DNA of 64,000 nucleotides, taken from Nitrospira sp. (lineage in GTDB: Bacteria; Nitrospirota; Nitrospiria; Nitrospirales; Nitrospiraceae). Below, in pieces: positions 36,125 through 41,417 of the stretch. Within the stretch, counting starts at the first letter, position 1; each line of letters opens with the position of its first letter. The stretch is taken from assembly GCA_030123565.1 (NCBI GenBank), contig CP126122.1, positions 817,001-881,000 of the forward strand, in the 5' to 3' direction. Both the position numbers and the translations under genes were made by a program. The notes below the pieces were generated by a model. That model searched no databases. It had not been told where the DNA came from and saw only the letters and a program-made list of their open reading frames with translations.

Positions 36125-36298
36125 TCAGAAGTCTTTGTCGAGCGTGATGAGAATCCGATTCTCCTGATAGGCCAGGGCTAAGATCTCCTCATCGCCGGGA
36201 TCAGCAGGCCAGTCTCCCGCCCAGATGACATCGTGCCCTGCGGCTTTCAGTGCATCAACGGCACCACCCCAGATGCAGGTATCGAGCAGAAGTTTCAC
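36125..36298 (-). pseudogene. Truncated DUF5615 (PIN-like) toxin
   Basis: A 57-codon frame beginning with GTG at 36298 and overlapping the stop of the DUF433 gene. It reads VKLLLDTCIWGGAVDALKAA, then GHDVIWAGDWPADPGDEEIL and ends at ILITLDKDF. This is the N-terminal half of a DUF5615/PIN-like nuclease of about 110 residues; the stop falls right after the LDKDF motif. The next bases begin hsdM remnant B, so the 3' half was replaced or lost at that junction. Confidence 0.8.
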
Positions 36299-36528
36299 GA
36301 GGCGGATTCGAGAGACAGAGGCTCGATCCGCTCATGACCGACGAGCCGATGGGCATAGGCAAGGCAGGCTTGAATATCCTCACGCTCCAGCCATGGATAA
36401 CCATGGAGGATTGCCGCTAACATGCCAAGCACATGTTCGACAGCGAGCCGGCGACCTCGCATGATCGGCTTCCCACTGAAAATCTTCGGATTCACCGTGA
36501 TCCGCTTGAGGAGGAGTTGCTCATCCAT
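36295..36528 (-). CDS. DUF433 antitoxin
   Basis: A 77-residue helix-turn-helix-like antitoxin: MDEQLLLKRITVNPKIFSGK, PIMRGRRLAVEHVLGMLAAI, WLEREDIQACLAYAHRLVG. The DUF433-DUF5615 pair is a known VapBC-like arrangement. The ATG at 36528 has GAGG upstream; an in-frame ATG at 36540 is possible. The antitoxin is intact although the toxin is only a half gene. Confidence 0.85.
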   Translation of the reverse strand: MDEQLLLKRITVNPKIFSGKPIMRGRRLAVEHVLGMLAAILHGYPWLEREDIQACLAYAHRLVGHERIEPLSLESAS

Positions 36529-36610
36529 GGCAGACCTCATTTGTCCGCATGATAGCGTACTTGCACAGAGAAGAAAACCTATGGCACTGGAACGAGATGG
36601 ACAAGGTCAG

Positions 36611-36712
36611 CCCTTCGTCGGCCGTCTCGAGGAAGAGCAAGTACGTCAACGCGGTTCACTGTCGTCTCGGAGGACGTTGCAGTAGTTCCAGAGCTTTTGA
36701 ACGATTTGAGTA
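36611..36712 (-). pseudogene. hsdM 5'-end remnant C
   Basis: Right after the darG stop, the minus strand reads TQIVQKLWNYCNVLRDD, then lacks about 8 codons and resumes in another frame as LTYLLFLETADEG. The first part is nearly identical to hsdM and, unlike remnants A and B, has no one-base deletion. It has no start codon of its own. The darG stop (36720-36722) is only a few bases away. Confidence 0.83.
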
Positions 36713-36719
36713 GAGGCAC

Positions 36720-37760
36720 TCACTTGGCTATCCAAGCAAGCTCACGGAGACGCTGGTACGCAACACGGATATGCTCGGGGCGAAACATCTTCTGTTTTCT
36801 CTCGTTCCACCCATGCACTGACTCTATAGCTGCCTCTGGTGTAGTTGCCTTTGGCTTACTATGAGTGCAAACCCAGTGAACTGATGAGAGAAGTTCCATG
36901 CCGTAGGGAGTCTCGAATCCTTGAATAAGGTTACTCACGCGGTTCATTCGGGCGATTGGCAAGGGATGCTGGCTCAGGTATAAATCAGCCTCTTTCGCCG
37001 CATCAGGAAGCAATTCAATTTCAGTGTCAGGCTTCTGGCTATCGCCATACCCACGGATGAGATGTCCCTCAATTCGCTCCAAGACTTTGTTCAGGTTTGC
37101 AGCATACGGGCCATAGGTCCCCGCCTCGAACCGTAAGCGAAGAGGCTCTCCTGCCTCCTGAAGAAAGTACATCAGCTTTTGGATCTCAAGAAGGGTGAGT
37201 CGGTAACTCAAAGACTCATACTGGTGCATAACCTTCACGAATAGAGCACGGCTGATGGTCATCTCCGGCCTTCTCGTGTTGATCGGCATGGTCTTCGCTT
37301 CTGGCGCGCCTAAAGGACTGAACAAGTGCACCTGCGTATCAGGCAACTCAGCAAAAGCCGCTTCAATGAGTGGGCGAACAGCTTGCCAGTCCAAACCGCC
37401 ATTCCCACAGCCTAGCGGAGGTACTGCAATCGAGCGGATTCCCAGCCGCCGAATATCTTGGACCAACGCACGGAGACCGTTTCGGATGTCCTCAAGCCGG
37501 GACTTTTCTCGCCAATGCCGCTTCGTCGGGAAATTAATGATGTATCTGGGATTGACCATTCGGCCCGATTCCCAAACAAGCATATGTCCTGGATGAACCT
37601 CCTTCGCTCGACAGGCCTTGGCGTAAGCATCGAAGTTTTCAGGCCAGGCTTGCTTGAACTGCAAAGCAATACCTTTGCCCATGAAACCGTCGCAGTTAAC
37701 GGTATTGACGAGGGCTTCCGCGTCAGTTTGAAGGAGGTTGCCTGTAGCGTTACGAATCAT
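36720..37760 (-). CDS. darG: DarG antitoxin (macrodomain ADP-ribosyl-glycohydrolase)
   Basis: A 346-residue protein. The N-terminal ~150 residues are a macrodomain: MIRNATGNLLQTDAEALVNT, VNCDGFMGKGIALQFK with the catalytic-site residues, and IAVPPLGCGNGGLDW. The C-terminal ~190 residues are the DarG-type DarT-binding part (MNRVSNLIQGFETPYGMELL, then VHGWNERKQKMFRPEHIRVA). In characterised systems DarG removes ADP-ribose from DNA and also sequesters DarT. It starts 11 bases after the darT stop, and ends a few bases before hsdM remnant C, but looks complete. Confidence 0.92.
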   Translation of the reverse strand: MIRNATGNLLQTDAEALVNTVNCDGFMGKGIALQFKQAWPENFDAYAKACRAKEVHPGHMLVWESGRMVNPRYIINFPTKRHWREKSRLEDIRNGLRALVQDIRRLGIRSIAVPPLGCGNGGLDWQAVRPLIEAAFAELPDTQVHLFSPLGAPEAKTMPINTRRPEMTISRALFVKVMHQYESLSYRLTLLEIQKLMYFLQEAGEPLRLRFEAGTYGPYAANLNKVLERIEGHLIRGYGDSQKPDTEIELLPDAAKEADLYLSQHPLPIARMNRVSNLIQGFETPYGMELLSSVHWVCTHSKPKATTPEAAIESVHGWNERKQKMFRPEHIRVAYQRLRELAWIAK

Positions 37761-37771
37761 AGGTAGAGCTG

Positions 37772-38416
37772 TCACCAATAATACCAATTCCGATCAACCC
37801 TGACTACCCTCCTCTGACCTGCAGGGAAAGCGGCCAGGATTGTCTCAACGCGTTGTTTGATCCTCACATCAATCACCACAATCTCCTGAATCAAAGACCA
37901 CGGACAGCACTGGTGTACAAGAAACTCAGCCTGTTTCTTACGCTTGCGATCCATGTCATCGATGGTGTCTGTCCAATACCGCTCGTTTACTAATGTCCAG
38001 TCAACTGCATCCAGCTTGTCGAGGTTGTCGAACCATTGAGAGAAGGTAACCAGTCCATGGCCATCCGAGAACACGAACCTGATACCCGCTGCCTCCACGG
38101 CTTGAGCCGACGAGACAAGATAGACCAGGGGATCCTGTCCTTCGCTATAACCTTCTACGCGTCCGGTTTTCAGGTTTAACAACATCGGAGACAGACAGCC
38201 GAAATAGAATGGGACATAATCGTGAATTGTCCCACCCGGCCCCAGACGAATAGACGTCTGAGCACGAGCGCTCTGAATTGCGGCGCTATGACAGAATCGA
38301 TAGGACAACCCGTCATTCGGCACATGATTCGGAGCATGAAGCCCGCCTCGCCGAATGATCGTGTCAAGGTTGTCCACGTGGGTGAATCGAAGAATTGGGG
38401 TAGGATTGGGAGGCAT
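37772..38416 (-). CDS. darT: DarT toxin (DNA ADP-ribosyltransferase)
   Basis: A 214-residue enzyme that transfers ADP-ribose from NAD+ to bases in single-stranded DNA, blocking replication. It is strikingly like the Thermus DarT: ILRFTHVDNLDTIIRRGGL, IHDYVPFYFGCLSPML, FVFSDGH, and the catalytic glutamate Glu164 in KRKKQAEFLVHQCCPW. Arg51 in QSARAQTS is also kept. All key residues are present, so the toxin is probably active. It follows the nuclease gene by 5 bases and precedes its antitoxin, all within the RM locus. DarT can act in phage defence. Confidence 0.93.
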   Translation of the reverse strand: MPPNPTPILRFTHVDNLDTIIRRGGLHAPNHVPNDGLSYRFCHSAAIQSARAQTSIRLGPGGTIHDYVPFYFGCLSPMLLNLKTGRVEGYSEGQDPLVYLVSSAQAVEAAGIRFVFSDGHGLVTFSQWFDNLDKLDAVDWTLVNERYWTDTIDDMDRKRKKQAEFLVHQCCPWSLIQEIVVIDVRIKQRVETILAAFPAGQRRVVRVDRNWYYW

Positions 38417-38421
38417 CTATC

Positions 38422-39336
38422 CTAGGCTCCAAACTCCGAAGCCGGAAGAAAAGCGCGTGCAGTTTGTGACGCATGCCGCCTCACGCGCGAAACTACTTCT
38501 TCCAATGTCCAACTCCCACTCAAAATGAGATATACATGACCGTGGTCCAGCAGAATGATAGGCGTTTTCCGTCCGGACGCTTGCTCAACCGCTGTCGAGG
38601 AATAACCAGACATAGAAACCATAATCCCCATCGTATTGTCGGCCTTGTCGTTCACTTTTGCCAAGAATGTATCAACATCTGGGGCGCCCACCTGTTCTCT
38701 CGTGAACTTCAACTCAGTCAAGTATGTTGTGCCCTCAACCGTTATAGACCCATCAATCTGCCGTCCGCCTGAAGAATATGGACGCCGATTAGTCATCTCG
38801 AAGAAATCGACCACATCAAAAAACCAATCTTGGAACTCGTAACCGGCCTCCGCGCTCCCGATCCGTCTCGAAAGTTCCTTTAATTTCTCGGAGAGAGTTT
38901 CCAGGGATTGTCGCTTCCTAATCGTCTCTTGCATTCGCTGATGAGCGGCCTTTCTGGTGTCTTCCCTCGCCTTGGCATCGTCTGCGTTTAGCTTCTGAGT
39001 ATGCAAATAGTGACGAAGTGCCGCCATGGCCTCTTTAGCCGCCTGAATTTTTGCGTGCGCATCTTCCCAGCCTTCGAGATCGGGAAACTTTACCTGATCA
39101 GAGAGCGACGCTCCCATCTGCCTAATAACGTTAGCACCCTTGCTGTCCGATTCTAGTTTAGGGAACAAACGCCCTATAAACGCCCGCTTGGTTTCAGTTT
39201 CTTGCCATGTTGCGAGAAAGCTTTCTGCAATCTTGTGACGTCGGAGAAAGTTTAGAAGGGCATTCTTCCTCCAAAACGATTTCAGCAGTGCATCTTGGAC
39301 TAGATCGATGAAATGAGAGGGTAACCGTTCAGGCAT
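38422..39336 (-). CDS. PD-(D/E)XK nuclease-like protein with coiled coil (restriction endonuclease-like)
   Basis: A 304-residue protein. Residues 95-160 are a long charged coiled coil. A C-terminal restriction-like nuclease fold follows, with Glu167 in GYEFQDWFFDVV, Asp195 in GGRQIDGSITV and Glu208/Lys210 in YLTELKFTREQ, the E..D..ExK catalytic set. The end has MVSMSGYSS and LLDHGHVYLI, as in Mrr-like enzymes. It sits between hsdS (2 bases) and darT (5 bases), so it is part of this operon and may be an accessory nuclease of the RM/DarTG locus. Confidence 0.78.
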   Translation of the reverse strand: MPERLPSHFIDLVQDALLKSFWRKNALLNFLRRHKIAESFLATWQETETKRAFIGRLFPKLESDSKGANVIRQMGASLSDQVKFPDLEGWEDAHAKIQAAKEAMAALRHYLHTQKLNADDAKAREDTRKAAHQRMQETIRKRQSLETLSEKLKELSRRIGSAEAGYEFQDWFFDVVDFFEMTNRRPYSSGGRQIDGSITVEGTTYLTELKFTREQVGAPDVDTFLAKVNDKADNTMGIMVSMSGYSSTAVEQASGRKTPIILLDHGHVYLILSGSWTLEEVVSRVRRHASQTARAFLPASEFGA

Positions 39337-39338
39337 AG

Positions 39339-40718
39339 TTACCCACGCGCTCCCTTGGATAGGAGCTTCCCAGCAAACGCCTGTGAAAGGATGGCGTGCC
39401 GCATACAGGCGGCGCGGGTGAGATTGGCTTGGACGGTGGCTTCGAGTTCGTCGATGACGGACAGGCGGCGCTCGACTTCGGCAACAATTTCCTTTTGCTC
39501 TTCAAATGGAGGAATCGGAATGGCGACTGCAGAAAGGATTTCAAGATTGATATTCTTCTGCGCTGTCGCTGGGGCAAATCTTGCGATTTCCTCTCTCTCG
39601 GTCCGAAAGAACAAATCGATAAGGCGGACGGTCACAGGAGCACTATCTAAAACAAAACCCACTACGCTATCTGGAAAGCATGCCGAGTAAGTCAGAATAC
39701 CTGTCTCCGCAATATTGGCCGCGATAGTAATGCACAAGGTTCCTGCTGGCCACAGACGGCTTTGTGCTAAGCCTGATTCGTTGTACGTCTGGCTGTGAGA
39801 ACGAACAAACCCGCCAGAGCGTTTCACATCGCCGGTCTGAATAAAGGGATACGGACCTCCAAATAGCTTGAGATCGTTTCGGGGCCGGTGTTTCGATTTG
39901 CCGCGGTTCAGCTCACCTAGTTGTGGCATTGTTGCCCAACCCCACAGATCTGGAAGTTCAGGCAGCGCGGATGTGTCCGGCGCGGACGGCTCTTTGTATT
40001 TCCCTCTGCCATTCCACTTCGCCCTTCGTTCGGCCAGGATGCGTTCGAGGAGTTTGCTGGCTGGTTCAATGTCGGGATGCTGCTTGCGCCAGGCTTCGGT
40101 CAGCTTCCCTTCGACGGCGGCTTTGAGAACGGAAGCCTTGTAGCGTTTGAGGTTGACCTTGACGCGCTTGAGGTTGGCAACGGCTTCGTCGAGGCGGGAG
40201 AACTTCTTTTCTATCTCCGCGACGATGCGTCTTTGATCATCAAAGAGTGGGACTGGAATCAATGCCTCTTCTAGAAAAGACTGCGGCACGCGTTTCTGGC
40301 CTACTGCTCCAGTCATCCGATGTGCTGCTTCCCGCCGAAAGTTTTGGCTCGAAACGAAGTAGTAAATAAAACGAGAATCAACTCTTTCATGTGGGCGAAG
40401 AACATGAAACTCAGTCGATCCGAAACCTAATTCGCTTGTCAGCCTCGGCACGACCGCCATTTTTCCATTTTCCATGCACGGTGTGATCTTGGCGAACAGA
40501 ACATCGCTCTCCTTAAACGGTGTGTACCCTTTCTTAACCGCAGAGAATTGTTTCGTCTGAGAAACGTCCATCCGTCCACTGCCCGCTTCGACAGCAGCCA
40601 TCGGCACGAACGATACTTCGAGATCGTCTCGATAGGCGGACTTATCCAGGCGTGGATTGAGGTCTACGACTTCAGACAATGGCTTCAGTGGCCACCTAGC
40701 CTTTGTGTCGTCCAACAT
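39339..40718 (-). CDS. hsdS: Type I restriction-modification system, specificity subunit
   Basis: A 459-residue DNA-recognition subunit with the usual two target recognition domains (residues ~10-190 and ~245-425), each followed by a long conserved helix (RIVAEIEKKFSRLDEAVANL and EIVAEVERRLSVIDELEATV). The helices end with the sequence VLKAAVEGKLT and AILSQAFAGKLL. The recognition sequence cannot be told from the protein. It starts right after the hsdR C-terminal remnant. Confidence 0.95.
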   Translation of the reverse strand: MLDDTKARWPLKPLSEVVDLNPRLDKSAYRDDLEVSFVPMAAVEAGSGRMDVSQTKQFSAVKKGYTPFKESDVLFAKITPCMENGKMAVVPRLTSELGFGSTEFHVLRPHERVDSRFIYYFVSSQNFRREAAHRMTGAVGQKRVPQSFLEEALIPVPLFDDQRRIVAEIEKKFSRLDEAVANLKRVKVNLKRYKASVLKAAVEGKLTEAWRKQHPDIEPASKLLERILAERRAKWNGRGKYKEPSAPDTSALPELPDLWGWATMPQLGELNRGKSKHRPRNDLKLFGGPYPFIQTGDVKRSGGFVRSHSQTYNESGLAQSRLWPAGTLCITIAANIAETGILTYSACFPDSVVGFVLDSAPVTVRLIDLFFRTEREEIARFAPATAQKNINLEILSAVAIPIPPFEEQKEIVAEVERRLSVIDELEATVQANLTRAACMRHAILSQAFAGKLLSKGARG

Positions 40719-40720
40719 AG

Positions 40721-40879
40721 TTACGCTGCTAATGCCCCATTCAATTCTTCAATCATCTTGTCCAGCTCGCTCACGAACAGCTGATGCACTTTCCCAAGCC
40801 CACCTTCTTGTGCAAACGGCGCGTATTCGAAGTCGTCCGGTCCAACAACAAGGTTCGCTGCGACATGGTCGCGGATCAT
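40721..40879 (-). pseudogene. hsdR 3'-end remnant (last 52 codons)
   Basis: The frame MIRDHVAANLVVGPDDFEYA to ELNGALAA is 52 residues long and ends just before hsdS. The real hsdR ends with 52 residues of the same register (MIRDHVAANLVVEPDDFEYA to LNMALVA). By my count 42 of 52 residues agree, so it is a diverged copy, not a recent duplicate. Its ATG overlaps the TGA of the MazF-like toxin, and the join lies exactly at AAATGATCCG, shared with hsdR. It could be translated but has no known function alone. Confidence 0.88.
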
Positions 40880-41214
40880 TTGCGGGCATAGCCGACGATG
40901 GAGCAGAGTCCTTGCAACACAGCTTGTATGGTTTGTGGCGACACTGCGCCGAAGGTTTTGACGATGCTGCTTTCGGAAAGGGTAAAGACTGTGTCGAATC
41001 TGATCCAACAGGGTTTGGGAAGCGCCCCTTGCACCAAGTGCGTCGGCCCGATTTGAAGGGCGGCATTCTGTTGTTCGACCGAGGTGATGGCCAACCCGAT
41101 GAAGTCGGCATGTCGATCCGGAGGGGTCAAGACCATGACGGGCCGTTTCTTGGCGGACTGGAGGTCGGAGTAGGGAAACGGAATCAGGACCAGGTCGCCT
41201 GGCTTACACGCCAT
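40876..41214 (-). CDS. MazF/PemK-family toxin
   Basis: A 112-residue endoribonuclease toxin: MACKPGDLVLIPFPYSDLQS, KKRPVMVLTPPD and LPKPCWIRFDTVFTL. This is the PemK/MazF beta-barrel pattern. It overlaps the antitoxin upstream by 11 bases. GAGG lies before the ATG at 41214; a start at 41247 would lie inside the antitoxin gene. It stops at the join to the hsdR remnant. Confidence 0.85.
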   Translation of the reverse strand: MACKPGDLVLIPFPYSDLQSAKKRPVMVLTPPDRHADFIGLAITSVEQQNAALQIGPTHLVQGALPKPCWIRFDTVFTLSESSIVKTFGAVSPQTIQAVLQGLCSIVGYARK

Positions 41215-41404
41215 TCCAGACCTCGTCGTCCTGGTTGTCCCACACATGGCGCATGGCCGGTTCCTGTGCCTGCTTCACTTCTTCCGTGAGCTGGTCTCGC
41301 AGGCCATGTTTGATTTCAATGTACTCGATGAAATCCAGCACTTCCTGCGCGAGTGTGTCTGGAAGCTTCTGCGCTTCTTTGAAGATTCGCTCAGCCGTCG
41401 ACAT
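41204..41404 (-). CDS. DUF2281-type antitoxin of the MazF-like toxin
   Basis: A 66-residue protein: STAERIFKEAQKLPDTLAQE, VLDFIEYIEIKHGL, then an acidic tail ending DDEVWNGV. The N-terminus is typical of the DUF2281/VapB-like antitoxins paired with PemK or PIN toxins. A GGAGG ribosome binding site precedes 41404. It begins 13 bases after the hsdR stop and would be co-transcribed with hsdR. Confidence 0.82.
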   Translation of the reverse strand: MSTAERIFKEAQKLPDTLAQEVLDFIEYIEIKHGLRDQLTEEVKQAQEPAMRHVWDNQDDEVWNGV

Positions 41405-41417
41405 CGCGTCCTCCGTA

